DNA from: Tetracentron sinense
Lineage: Eukaryota > Streptophyta > Magnoliopsida > Trochodendrales > Trochodendraceae
Direction: 5' to 3'
Assembly: GCA_015143295.1 (NCBI GenBank)
Contig: CM026556.1
Span: 23,951,102-24,015,101 of the forward strand
Length of the DNA stretch: 64,000 nt
Positions 24,201 to 35,431 of this stretch are shown here, in pieces. Both the position numbers and the translations under genes were made by a program. The notes beneath the pieces are model-generated. The model had not been told where the DNA came from, made no database searches, and saw only the letters and a list, made by a program, of their open reading frames with translations. Position 1 is the first letter of the stretch. Each line of letters starts with the position of its first letter.

Positions 24201-27200
24201 ATATTCTATGGACCTAATAAATCATCCGTAGACTAATCCCATGTAATTATTTCAAACAAAAATACTTAGTATGGAGGTTCAAATTAATAATTTTTTAATT
24301 CGGAATATTAATTTTTATTATATAAATATTTTTTTCATAAATTAGGGTTAGTTTGGGAATATGATAGATCACCTTTTCCACACTAACATATATTTAAATT
24401 AAACCTAAATGAGTAGTGTAAACTATAAAGGACCTCGAATGAAATTTTTTATGTGTTTTCGAATTCTTAAAACAATTAAATATGCAACTCCAAGTTTCCT
24501 TGATGCAGATCATAGATCCATAGATTTTGCCACAAATTCAGAAATCTATGATCTAAAAGCATGTTTTGATTCATTTCCTGGGATTTAACACTCTAAAAGT
24601 AGAATGCAAGGAAAAATAAACAAAGAACAATGAAATAGTAAAAAAAAAATTGATTTGATCTCCACGAAGTTTGAATCTCGTTTTCAATCATTTAAAATCA
24701 ATGGAACCTTAATTTTTGGGTTAAAAGGGATGTGGAGAAAGAATTTAAAAGAGAGCTCAATAGTGAGTTTGAGACTCAATATATAAGCCTTGGTTCGATA
24801 CGTTAGATATGTCTTGTACAATATCGATCAAATCGGTTATGATACGGTACAATATGGTCGAAACTCATGTAATTGTAGTACTTGAGTGTATCGTGTTGGT
24901 AACTTCAAAAACTGATACACCTCGTATGATACGTATCAATACATTCGATATTTTAAACCATGCAACTAAATCACCTGAAAAAAAAGTAGCTAAATAGTCA
25001 ACAAGAAGACAGAAAGGTTGACCACCTAATGAAAAAAGTTGTCAGCTTGTAATGGTGGAAGTAGGTGTCTACTGGAAAAACTCAAACACCACACAATGGG
25101 CTTCTGCTTCATCAATCATGGCGCCCAACTACATGATAGGGATCATTAATATGCCAGTAAATAGAACATATAGGGCAGGCATTGGCTTAGTACACTTCGG
25201 AGTTTCAAAATCTTATAATTCAAATAGAAGGTTACATCAAATGAAAATAATCAAGCAATTGGATCTCATTTGTGGATAAGTTATGGGTACACTCATGATC
25301 AGCATAGACTTAGGCTTGATATCCAGGAAAAAAAATAAGGAAAACATGAGCCATAACAATGGGGGTGGGTTTTCCCCCATTTGTCCTTTCTTTTTCTTAT
25401 GTTCTCTTTTCTCATTTTGGTTTTTACGTTTTAGGGACAAGGGATAACATTTAAGGCCCCTTGATGACATATTTTCTTTTAATGCATTTGTTTTGACTGG
25501 ATATTTTGGCAAGGGGAATGATCTTCAGATTCAACTAAGTGGCAAGTGGGCAGTCAGACTTGTATAGAGCTACATCCAATTATCAAGGATCTGTTGATCA
25601 ATAAAAAGATCAACTATGGGATGTTAATCCCTTGTGTCAACTTATAAAACTCTTACTCTTTTTGGGTCTTTGCTCATTGCTTAAACCTCAAGCCATGGAT
25701 CTTGTGTGAGCAATTTCTTTGCAATCATAACACCAAATGGCGCTGATTTCCTTCGCTTTGATAGTAGTAGAACAAGAACATAAGACATTCTTCTCAATTC
25801 TCATGGTGTTGACAATTGCGCTCTTGGTTGGTGGTCGTAGGCTTTGGGTTTCTTGAGGTCTCAGGGACTCAAGATAGTAATCATAATACTGAAGTGGTCC
25901 TAACATGAGTTTAAAACTTTAAATGTTCTCTCCCACTTATATAATTATTATTCATCAAGCTATATTACATATATATATATATATAGAAAACTAATTTTAT
26001 AATTTGTATTTATTGTCTAGTCATAGGAAATCCGTAATATCTCCATTCTTGACTAACCAAAAACCAATCCTTGAGCTTGGGTTGGGGCGGGAGGGAGAGA
26101 GAGAGAGAGACTTTACTCTCCATTATGGAAGCCCAAGTTAGGTATGTCAAAACAGCACTCCCGACTTTAAGGGAGTGAGGTTCGGAGAGGGATCCACACT
26201 CGAACCGCGAAAACGAGGTTATACTTATAGAGCAGAAGTAGCACCCAATACAGGAGGTTCTGGGCACTCAACTTATAACCGAGGCAGCACCAAGCTAGGA
26301 GATTTAATAATACAAACCAGGTATCAAATCTAGGGAAATTAAATGCATTAAAATATACTATTTTACAAATATGTAGTGTGTGAACCTTAACTGTGAAAAC
26401 CTTAAGACCTTTTCCCAAAGCCTTCACAACCCAAAATCTCAACCCCTAAAGCCATCTGTATTCTGTACACCGAACTATCACCCATAATATATCCTTTCCA
26501 TTATCAACCAAGTGCAAAGATCTCTGTAGAAGTTAAAGTTGAATAGGCTTCCCAAAGGAAAAACTAACTTGCAAAAATCAGACATCAGATGTCATTAGGC
26601 CTGCCTTCGGGCAATAATGCCCTTAAGTGGGCTAGGGTTTCAACTCACCCCCCACCCTCTAAACACACACCAATCTCATCGAATAGAAACACAACTTGCT
26701 TTCCTACTATGCAAATAAATGCAGATTATAACATTGGACTAATAATCAGATTGCAAAGAATATTTCAAATGAAATAATTTTTAACATTATTTATGGAATC
26801 ATGGACAATCTAGCATGTGAAGCTTGCATTTCTGAACAGCCGTGTGTTGAAAATCAGGACTGTAAACAATGACTTGCCTTTACGATAAATTTAATGTTAA
26901 GATTCAACTAGAGGCATTGCAAATGTTGAAATATTTCTAGACACATAAAGTCAACACTTCCACTGACTGATAAAAAACACTACTTGGACTGAAACACAAA
27001 TAACTATAATGAATAAAAATAGAGGGAAAACAGGAATTTAAGTAATTATCAAGAAATAGTAAGAAAGTAGAAATAAAACAACATAATGTAGAAGGACAGA
27101 ATGTCGAAGAAGCTCCCCAAAGGCAATGAAGAAGGATTTTTTTACATACAGGCATAAACATATAAATTTGAGACATGAAAAATCCAAAGAAAAAGAGTTA

Positions 27201-27886
27201 AAAATTCCCTTACCAACCAAAACTGAAGGAGATAAATTTGCAGCTTTGTTAAAGCAGACTTTCTAACAAAGCTCAAACTTAAAATTTGTTAAGGTCCTTA
27301 ATCCCTAGGACATGATGAGTTTCATATCCTAATCTAATAAATCTGGTGAGTATAATCAGCTTCACCACTAACATGTGAAACCCAATTCACAGAAACAAAC
27401 CCTAGATAATATAACAATAAAAATTTGATGGGTATAGAGACTCAACGAGTCCCCTTCAAGGAAAGGGAAATACAGAGGACCCCATGAGGAAAAACCCACC
27501 AAAAAAAACAACAAAAGAAGAAAGAAGATAATCCATCAAGCAAAAACTTGATGGGTACTGAACCAAACGAGCAAATATCGCTGAAATGGAGATACCCAAT
27601 TGAAAAAACTTCGAACAAGCTAAAATCTTGATAGCTGCAGAGGATATCACGCGAAGTTACAGTAGGAATTAACCCCACCAGGTGTATAAAATAAGAGAAA
27701 CAGAGTAGAAATTATTGAAGAAATAGAGTAGGGAAAGAAAGGGAAGAAGAAGAAGAGATTGAATCTCACGTGAAGCTTTCCTCTGAGTTCTCGGTCAGAA
27801 CGAAGCTTAACGTAGATTCGTTCGTCGAGACTGAGTCTGATGAGATCAAGGGGCTCTTTCACGGCGCTTTCTTCTTCGCTCGCCAT
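12217..27886 (-). CDS. LSM3: U6 snRNA-associated Sm-like protein LSM3, 3 exons
   Basis: The CDS joins 27886-27770, 22300-22205 and 12297-12217 and encodes 97 residues, the usual plant LSM3 length. All introns are phase 0 with canonical ends: donors GTGAGA and GTAAGC, acceptors TGTGCAG and GTTTCAG. The protein starts [20 protein letters not shown]; residues 41-47 (YDQHLNM) form the Sm1 RNA-contact motif, and residues 82-87 (VRGDGV) the Sm2 motif. LSM3 is a subunit of the nuclear LSm2-8 ring that binds the U6 snRNA 3' end and of the cytoplasmic LSm1-7 ring for mRNA decay. Introns of about 5.5 and 9.9 kb are swollen by transposons. The start ATG has a good context (GAGGAATGGCG), and repeat DNA begins about 60 bp upstream. 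Confidence 0.96.
12575..12780. repeat. Perfect 20-bp inverted repeat in LSM3 intron 2
   Basis: AGAGCCCAAGTCTCAGGTGG at 12575-12594 is exactly inverted at 12761-12780, with 166 bp between. It lies about 280 bp inside the intron from exon 3. It looks like a small inverted-repeat element remnant; no target duplication was identified. Confidence 0.55.
13396..13686. repeat. Three 97-bp tandem repeats
   Basis: The unit beginning AATGTTAGAAGAATTGCC recurs at 13401, 13498 and 13595 (third unit AAGGTT...), an exact 97-bp spacing with modest divergence. The minus strand stays open across it and reads repeats of GFVV(T/M)PPKLQCLF, but I do not recognise a protein and treat the frame as accidental. Confidence 0.7.
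14024..14150. repeat. Degenerate 16-bp minisatellite
   Basis: Short imperfect repeats of GGAAGCTCGCTTCTCA occur in LSM3 intron 2, becoming less regular to the right. Confidence 0.6.
15340..16077. mobile_element. hAT-type element, same family as 3580-8316
   Basis: It begins CAATGTAGTCAAGGAGTC and ends with the inverse ...CTTAACTACACTA. The flanks are CCTCAGAA (15332-15339) and CCAGAGAA (16078-16085), a diverged 8-bp duplication. At 738 bp it has CTAGGCGATGCC-type palindromic subterminal repeats and no coding. It shows the uninterrupted sequence at the point where the Helitron entered the copy at 3580. Confidence 0.8.
16448..17339. mobile_element. hAT-type element with perfect 8-bp duplication
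   Basis: The ends are CAAGGTTCGAAATTTCG and the inverse ...TTTTGAACCTTA, fitting YARNG. The flanking CATGGGGG at 16440-16447 and 17340-17347 is identical. It is 892 bp, with GATATATCG-type subterminal palindromes. The purine/pyrimidine-rich centre (16861-17067) gives spurious open frames. Confidence 0.85.
19046..21851 (+). mobile_element. Solo LTR, 2.8 kb, gypsy-like
   Basis: It starts TGTAACGACCCGG and ends GGTTCGGGGCGTCACA (TG...CA), flanked by the 5-bp duplication ATTTT at 19041-19045 and 21852-21856. A TATATAAA box lies at 19778-19785, followed by a GA-rich leader (19850-20060). No internal retrotransposon coding is present, so a full element was probably reduced by LTR-LTR recombination. 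Length and end sequences suggest a Tekay-like chromovirus, which is inference. It sits in LSM3 intron 2, antisense to LSM3. Confidence 0.85.
20510..20960. repeat. Diverged tandem repeats in the solo LTR
   Basis: Repeated variants of GTGGTTCCTCCGTGACT...GTCAGGAGATGTCGG recur roughly every 60-65 bp downstream of the LTR leader. Confidence 0.6.
22061..22115. mobile_element. 25-bp poly(T) insertion with 15-bp target duplication
   Basis: AGTTAAAGACCCATG is present at 22061-22075 and again at 22101-22115. Between them are G, 16 T and AATCGCTA. A long target duplication plus a homopolymer tail is the mark of target-primed reverse transcription, so this looks like an extremely 5'-truncated LINE or SINE insertion on the minus strand, about 90 bp from LSM3 exon 2. 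Confidence 0.65.
22205..22300 (-). CDS. LSM3: LSM3 exon 2 (residues 40-71)
   Basis: Encodes [20 protein letters not shown], then [12 protein letters not shown], the Sm1 motif and following strand. The acceptor is TGTGCAG and the donor GTAAGC; both borders are phase 0. Confidence 0.96.
22301..27769 (-). other. LSM3: LSM3 intron 1
   Basis: A 5469-bp intron, AT-rich, with no supportable coding frame. It includes a probable DNA transposon (about 23210-24965), an (AT)n run near 25970-25984 and a (GA)n run near 26094-26110. Confidence 0.85.
23210..24965. mobile_element. Probable TIR DNA transposon in intron 1
   Basis: The left side AAAGTTCAAAATAGGAAAAG...ATCGATACATATCG is roughly inverted at the right side (GATACGTATCAATACATTCG, then ATATTTTAAACC). 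The style resembles the ATCG-rich hATs at 5149 and 16448. I found no convincing target duplication, so the borders are approximate. Confidence 0.5.
27770..27886 (-). CDS. LSM3: LSM3 exon 1 (residues 1-39)
   Basis: Encodes [20 protein letters not shown], then [19 protein letters not shown], followed by the donor GTGAGATT. The open frame continues past the donor into intron sequence and should not be read as protein. Confidence 0.97.
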
Positions 27887-27944
27887 TCCTCTGCTTTGTT
27901 CATCTAATGCACTGTTTCCCTTCTTTGTCCCAAAAGTAGAGGTG

Positions 27945-28880
27945 TTATGGAGCCGAGTCGAGCCGAGCCGAGCCGAGCCGAGCTGAGTTTTTTTTCAAAC
28001 ATGTTTGCAAGTTGAGCTTGAAAATCATGGTTGAGCTTGGCTATTTTTATTTATTTTTAATGGAAATGTTATCACGTAACTAATACACATCCTAACCTAA
28101 GGTAGCCGCTAAGGCGCCATAAAGGTAAGTCCAAGCAAGCAAAACAAAAAAAATTGAGCTTTAATTAATGAACTCTAGTCGAGCTCGACTTGTTCGCGAG
28201 CAGCTTCAATCATTGGATAAAACTACTTATTTAAGTGAAAATTTTACTTTATTATCTTAGGTAAAGAAATCATTGTGTTAACTAAAATTTTAGTATAAGT
28301 TTATAATTATCAAAAATGTATTCTTATCATGAAAAAAATAGATTATATGTTATTAATCTTCACTAGTATATAATAAATATACTTAATTTTAGTATTTAAA
28401 TAAAAAAAAGTATATTTTAAATATTTTTATTTGTTAAGTATATGTATATATATATAAATATATATATATTTTATTTCTACTTCTCTATTGTTATAATGAG
28501 AGAAATGGGGTTAAAAAGTTGGTTGATTTTTTCCTAATATTCTTGATGAGTCCCAATTTTGATATTTGTCCTATTTTGTATATAACTTCATATAAAAGAT
28601 ATTAAGATATTATGTTATCTTATTTTATATGAGAAAAGCTAGTAGGGATATTGAAGTAATATCAACTACAACTAACAATATTCCCTCCATATTCACTACG
28701 ATTCCTATATATATATAATCGAGCCGAGCTTTTAACAAGTTGAGTATGCATGCTAAAGCTTGGCTCATTAATTCAATGAACTTGAAATTTTTGTTTGGAC
28801 TTGGCTTGTTTATTAAATAAACAAGCTCGAGCAAGTTTTTATCGAGCTGAGCTCAAGTTGTTCACGAGTAACATGGTTCA
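27945..28880. mobile_element. Probable TIR element with CGAGC repeats, next to LSM3 start
   Basis: Starts with (GAGCC)n-type repeats (27951-27985) and ends in AAGCTCGAGC...GAGCTGAGCTCAAGTTG (28820-28860), broadly inverse to the left side. Such CGAGC-rich ends are common on plant hAT-like elements. No target duplication was found. It begins about 60 bp from the LSM3 ATG. Confidence 0.45.
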
Positions 28881-28994
28881 TTAGGAAAAATATATATATA
28901 TATCAATTTTTACTAATATAATGAGGATGGGCGTGTTCAAAACGTTGATTGAAGTTTGATATATTAATTTCAAAACTACCATTTCTTTTGTTCA

Positions 28995-29215
28995 AAGGTT
29001 GATTAAATTTTAGTTAATTTCAAAACTGTCCTTACACATATGGGTTAAATTTTAGTTAATTCCAAAACTGTCCTTACATGTATGAGTTGAATTTTAGTTA
29101 ATTCCAATACTATCCTTACACATATGGTTTGATTTTTAATTAATTCCAAAACTACCCTTACACATGGGTTCAAAACATGAACTAAATTTTACTTAATTCC
29201 AAAACTATCATTTAC
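28995..29215. repeat. Tandem repeats, about 42 bp
   Basis: Units of GTTAAATTTTAGTTAATTCC followed by AAAACTGTCCTTACACAT start at 29044, 29086 and 29127, with diverged copies on both sides. Confidence 0.65.
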
Positions 29216-29469
29216 TTTTAGTATTTATTAATATAGAGAACTTTTTTACCAAAAAAATATAGGGAACTTAAAAAAATTGATTGAAATTTAATATAATCCA
29301 AAAACCGCTCTTTATTAATATATATAAAGCAATGTTTTCATAACCGGACAGACCGTTGAACTGGTCGGGTGACCAATTCCTGGTTCGACCAGTCCGATTG
29401 GATCATGTCATTTTATTATTAAAAATATATATATTTTATTTTCTTGGATAGAGTGTTCATAAAGTTTTT

Positions 29470-29840
29470 TTTTCCTTATAAAAAATGTCCTTAAGTCAAG
29501 TTTCTAATGCCCTCAAAAATTTTCCTATTGTCAGAATGTCCTAAATATTTTTTAGTTTCCAAAATGTCCCTAAATAAAATTTCTATACCCAAAATCTCTC
29601 GCACAACTTTTTTAACCAAAAATGCTCCTCAAGTTTGCCTGTATTTCATCTTTATTATTTCTACAATGTCCCTCAATTTTTCTATAACCAAAATGCCCTA
29701 AAGCTTTTGTGTTCTCAAAATGTCCATACGTCATGTTTCTATACCCAGTGTCCCTCACAATTTTTTTACCTAAAATGTTCGTCAAATTTTTATATCCAAA
29801 ATACTCTTTAAGTTTTTTCCCAAAATTCCCCTCAACATGG
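29470..29840. repeat. Degenerate CCAAAATGTCCCT repeats
   Basis: Irregular repeats of CAAAATGTCC(C/T) separated by T-rich sequence inside the Helitron-like element. Short frames crossing them are accidental. Confidence 0.45.
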
Positions 29841-29902
29841 TCCTTCCCTGTCTCTCTACCCCTCCCCTCTCTCTCATATGCATCGCACGTGCAACCAACT
29901 AG

Positions 29903-32715
29903 TATATATATAAAGTAAGTTTTTTTTTGTGCGTGATTGATAAAAAAATTCCAGGAAAAAAAAAGAATGATATTTCTTTTATTTTAATTTGTATTTGGTT
30001 TACAAGAAAGCCTGATTCAAAAACAATAGGAAAAGAATTTGATTTAAATATTGTCCATAAGAAATTACATAATCACATCTCGGTGTATACATAACCCAAA
30101 TACAAATATCGATGTGAAATCGCAAATGATCAAAATACACATATACTACCCATAATATATGGACATGAAATACCTATACTTCTTAAAATACATACATACC
30201 CAATGGAATGCTACTAGGGGCGAAGCCAAGATTTTCTAGTAGGGGGCACCCATGGTTGATTGAATATAATATTTTGTGGAGAAAGATTAGGTGGATACAA
30301 AATATTATGAGTCTAGGGAGATGGGGATTCAGGGGTGTAGACCCCGAAAAAAATTCTAACAACTAAATTTTTGGGTCATTTTGTCCATACATTTTGTACA
30401 TATGATGAATATTGTTTCTTCTTGTTTACGGGGCAGTTGTCCCCTTGGCTCATAGTTATGCCCAATTAAATAATTAAATTAAATTGGATAAAAGATATAT
30501 TTTGTTTTCAAAATTTCAGGAGACAGTTGCCCCCTTGCCCCATAGATATGTCATATAAAATAATATACTACAACATTTTAAGGGACAACTGCCCATTGTC
30601 CAATGAATTATGCCCAATTAAATACTTAAACAACTTATTATTAAAAATACGAGTCCAGATCCTGGTCAATTGTGATTGAATTTGGACAATGCAATCACAT
30701 TACAAAGGCTCCCTTGTTAATCACACATATATAATCATAATCGAATCATTATACATCAATAATCATAGTAAAACTTGCATATGAGGGATTCTTACAATGA
30801 AAACATATTTTAAACATTGTTCTTACTTCAAAACTATCTTACTTTTCTTATTAGCATTAATGGTCATGTCATTGATAGGAAGGAATCCATATTTACCTTT
30901 CTTGATTGCTTCCCTACGATCACAAGCTTGTGAATGATCTTTGATCTTGATCTTCAAGCTTTTTCTTCCTCTCCAAGGAAAAACCATTTCAAAACCCTAG
31001 GTTTTTCTCTCCTTAGATCTCTAAAACTTTTAGAATGTTTTTAAAACCCTAAACCCACGAGTTAATGACTATATATATGGTTTAAAGTATTAAACCTCAT
31101 TAATTTTATGGAAAAATCACATTTTTTTTGAAGGTCAGTCGAACGAATTTGGAGGTCGGTCGAATGAGTTGGATTTCAATCGACCGACTTTGGTTTTGGT
31201 CGACCGGATTGCTCAATTCTCTCTGCAGCACTGTTTCTTCCTCAGCAAAATAATAACAACACTATTTTCTCTTCAGCACTAGCCAACAACACACTTATTT
31301 TCTTTTAAAACACTTAAACATTTACTTTAATTTTTAAATTAAAATAAGGAAGTAACCCCCCCCCCCCCCCCCCCTAATTTGGATTCAATAAAAATACTTA
31401 GGAAATCAAATTTCAAGTAAATCAAAATCTCATTTTCCAGTTTTAGGCTAAAAGTGAAAAATCATGCCGACGTAAAATTTTTTATAGTCAATTAAACCAC
31501 TCTAAGCGTAATAATAAAATCCCATAAAGATCGCATATCTTTATTTAACCCATAAGCATCCATTTCCCAGAGAAATCATCTCCAAATTCGACAATTTATG
31601 TTTTTGCTAAAACCACACTCTTCCTATAATTTATGAAATTCTTAAACTTAATCATTTTTAACTCGACTTAAACTCATCAAGTAACAAGGAATTAAATGCG
31701 TGACACGAATACCAAGATTTTTATTCAATTGTCACAAGTTTCAAGATAACAAAGTTTTTGGTCTCTACAATATGTTCATATATGCCCAAATAAGCATTGA
31801 AGCGTATTTTCATAAAGTGTGTGAGGAGCATCAAAGTGTGCTTTCTTTTCTTTCAAAATAACAATTGAATCGCTCGGAATTTTTTTGCAAGAAAATGCTA
31901 GAAAATGGGCACTATTCAGATTGTGCTTTCTTGTAGCTCTGTTTTTATTTTATTTTTTTCTTGGAAAGAATTAGATCGGGCTTGTGCCAAAGAGAGAGTT
32001 GGGCACAAGTTTGGGAAAGAAGCATGTTAGGGTTAGTATAGGCCTAGGTTTTTAAAATAATGAGTAAGTAGTTAATTAGGACCCGTTTGCCATTGTTCTG
32101 GATCAGAAACGATTTTATTCCCAGGAACATACTGACTTTTTTGGAACGTTTCAGTGCTTAGAACTCATTTGGATGCAGCCAACCATACTCTATTCTAGGG
32201 AACAGAAACGACAAAATCACATTTGGATGAAAAAAAAATAACAAAATCACAATATCATTATTCTGACTACTTTTCTTTAGGGGTAGGAGATGGTTAATCA
32301 TTGTAACTATACAAAATGACAGTTGCATCCAATTTTAAAGTCTACCAAAAAATCATATATATTTCTTATAATGCAAGTTTACATTTACATTAAAACATGT
32401 TATGTGTTTACTTTACAAAGATCACAATTACTATTGCAAAAAAAAATAAAAATTAAAAGTCCCATAAAAAGCATATCACACTAAAACCACAGGCTGCACA
32501 GTCAAAAAGGCGATTGCATTCAATGAGTAATTGTTGAGAGGTTGAATCCGTATCATTTTCAGTTTGACGTTGTTCCACATCATATTCATCTACCCATATG
32601 AATATTGTATTCACTGCCTCGCTAGACTTCTACCAATTGCTTCGTATTCCGACCACCACCTTAAAACATTTTTGTCTCCTTTTATTTTTCTATTTTTTGG
32701 GTTTTAATTAAGTAA
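29903..32715. other. Repeat-derived intergenic DNA
   Basis: No gene seen. Around 30425-30620 three diverged copies of a GGGGCAGTTGTCCCC-like inverted motif occur. From about 30640 to 32060 the minus strand resembles an LTR: a TATATATA box near 31070, then a leader, with TCGACCGAC-type repeats at 31139-31208, but no borders were found. A second Tourist-like terminus, TTA then GGACCCGTTTGCC, is at 32076-32091. Confidence 0.4.
31356..31374. repeat. Poly(C) tract, 19 bases
   Basis: An uninterrupted run of 19 C in AT-rich DNA; the true length may be uncertain. Confidence 0.8.
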
Positions 32716-32825
32716 GGGCCTGTTTGGTTTGGATTATCGTAGTCACAATTGATTTTATAATAAGCGATGTCATGAATAAACAATGTCGTAAATATGCACT
32801 GACAAGAATAATCCTGTTTGGATAG

Positions 32826-35431
32826 TGGTCGTTTCACAATTTAATTTACCTCATAGTACTGATTTCGTAGAATAGTTGCTAGTAAGGATGTCGAAACACA
32901 AAGGACTGTGTTGGTTTCATTGCATTTTTCTTGAGATTAATTCTAAATTAATGAGGGTAGAAGTTGATTTTAAATCAAATGAAACTAAAACAAGAATTAA
33001 ACCAATGGTATGAATTAACTTAAGAGTTTTTGTGTTCTTTTAGAAAGAAGATCTAGGGCATTTGAATCAACCACTATCCTCCTAACTGATCTCAAATTGA
33101 ATCTATTAAGATCTCTCGAAGTGTAAACATTAAAGTGAGAGTGACGACACGTCCCCTCTCAACAGATTGAGAAAAATACAAGTGATCAAATCTTAGGCAT
33201 ATCTTATCTTCAATTAGCACGAGTGATACTCATTAAACTAGGGTAGTGAAATCACTCGTCTTCCCTAAGCATAAAATATCTCAATATTTAATCTTTAGAA
33301 CAATTGAAATCATTACATAAAACTCACATCAACAATCATAGAAAATTAACACGAGTAATTTCATAACACCTAAGACAATGATGAAAATCTATTGAAATTG
33401 AATTGAATATGTTCAATAAAACCAGTTATTTCACAACCCCCTTATCATGCAATCAATGTTTACAATTGAAAAATCTAAATAAAAACAAAAATAGAGATGC
33501 AGTTACTTGGCTAGGGTTTATCTAAACCCTAGAAAGAAAAGTTAGTTCATCGCGAGGGAGGAGAACACCGTCTTCATAGACAAACACAAAGAACTCAACC
33601 TCAAGGCTTCATAGATCTCCAGAGCTCTTCTTCTCCTTAAAATCCCAAAATTCTCAATCCTTTTTTTTGTATGGCTAATGGATTTTCTATTTATAGATGG
33701 AAGATTTTTTATCTAATTAGGGATTTAAGAACTACAATAAGACACAACCTCTTCTTTGTACATGATTTTCAAGGCCAAAAACGCCGACCTACAATCGATC
33801 GCAACTGGTCTGTGATCGATCGCACTCAGGGATAATTTCCAGTAAGCTTTTGTTTCAAATGCGATCAGTCGGTATATTCACCATTGATCTCAGATTTCTA
33901 ACTGCGATCGATCGTACACAAAGTCACGATCGATCGTAGGTAGTTGCTTATTCTGGATTTCTTCTTTCTTTAGTTCTTCACATGGTTGAGATCTTCTGAG
34001 TATTTAAAGATTGTAAATCTTCAATTGTATCTTATTTTCCTCATATGAACCTGAAAGGGACAAAAATAACTGATCGATGATAATTGTTATACATTTTTGC
34101 ACCTCAAACTTAACTTGTTAACCCTTTAAAGTAATCTTTTATATTATTTTACGATGCTTAGTTGTATTTATTGATTTCAGGTTCATTCGAGGAAAATAGT
34201 ATAAAATGAAGGTTTACAAGCTTTAAAAGACTCATAAGGATCTCAGCAAAGAAGAAGAGCATGATAGTACGCAAAAACCAAATAATCAAAGGAGTTTTAC
34301 TGGGCAATTGATCGCCCCTTGTGTTTTGGGCTTATATTAAATGTGCAGAAAATCCCTTCTTGGGTCCGTTTGGATGTTTTTAAAAGCCCTATTTCGTAGA
34401 GAAAAGAGAAGAAAAGAGTTTAAACTCAATTAGAATTCCTAAATTAACAAGAACTCTATCTTTCTTTCTCTCTCTCTATAAATAGGAGAACCCTTGGCCA
34501 TAATCAGTGTGTAGAGATTTTGGGATTTGAGAAGAGAAGCTCTGGAGATCAAGGAAGTTAAAATGATGAGTTCTTCATTTTTGTCTATGAAGACGGTGTG
34601 CTCCTCCCTCGTGATGAACTAACTTTTCATTCTAGGGTTTTGATGAAACCCTAGCCAAATAACTGTCGTTCTTTGTTTTTATTTAGATTTCTTATCTGTA
34701 TGACATTGATTGCATAATGAGTTTAACAATCGGATTTATTAGATTTAAATTTTATTTCAATGGAATTTCTATTATTGTCTTAGGTGTTAGGAAATTGGAA
34801 TTGAACCCACTTGTGTTAATTTTCGGTAGAATTTTAATATAAGTTTTATGCAATGGTTTTAATAGTTTAGGAGAATAAATCTAAAGATATTTTATGCTAA
34901 GGGAAGATGAGTGATCATACTACCCTAGTTTAATGTATATCATTCGTGCCAACCGAAGATACGATATGCCTATGATTTAATCTCTTGCATCTTTCTTGAT
35001 CAGTTGAGAGAGGACGTGTCGTCACTCTCACTGTAATGTTTGCAAATCAAGAGGTCTTAATGAAATCAAAGTAAGATTAGTTATGAAACTGGTTGTGGAT
35101 TCAAACACCCTAGATTTTCTCAACCGATATATAACCAATAGATTTTAGTAATAAGGTTAAATAAAATCTGATAGTTTAATTAAGTTAAAATCAATTAATC
35201 ATGTTACATATTAGTTTAAAATTAATCTCGATAAAAGGCAACGAAACTAGCACAGTCCTTAGAGGTTCGACACCCTTACTAGAACTATTTTACGAAATTA
35301 TTACTATAAGGAATAATTAAAATTGCGTAACGACTAACAACCAAGTATCATAAAACAGTTTAAAAGAGAACTCTAAGGAACTAACAAGTTAAGTTTGAGA
35401 TGCATAAATGTGTAACAATTAACACTGATCA
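32826..35431 (-). repeat. Athila 3' LTR, interrupted by an opposed solo LTR
   Basis: On the minus strand it starts TGATCAGTGTTAATTG (35431) and ends GTGAAACGACCA (32826). Without the insert it is about 1.33 kb, close to the 1.31-kb 5' LTR. ATCGATCG repeats are at 33790-33935. Confidence 0.85.
34071..35336 (+). mobile_element. Solo LTR of the same family, opposite orientation
   Basis: It starts TGATCGATGATAATTG and ends GCGTAACGACTA, a plus-strand copy of the Athila LTR. It is inserted in the minus-strand 3' LTR, with ATAAC (34066-34070) and ACAAC (35337-35341) as a one-mismatch 5-bp duplication. It forms a long inverted repeat with 32826-34065. Confidence 0.78.

Larger units (their letters stand above)
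28903..29902 (+). mobile_element. Helitron-like element, about 1.0 kb
   Basis: It begins TCAATTTTTACTAATATAA after A and ends ...GCACGTGCAACCAACTAG before T, with a palindrome just inside the 3' CTAG. It sits within an (AT)n run, consistent with A|T insertion. It contains a 42-bp tandem repeat and a compound interior. There is no coding. Confidence 0.5.

Noticed and set aside
27442..27769. Extension of the LSM3 first exon and the frames downstream of it
   Set aside because: A canonical donor GTGAGATT and the conserved join to exon 2 show this is intron.
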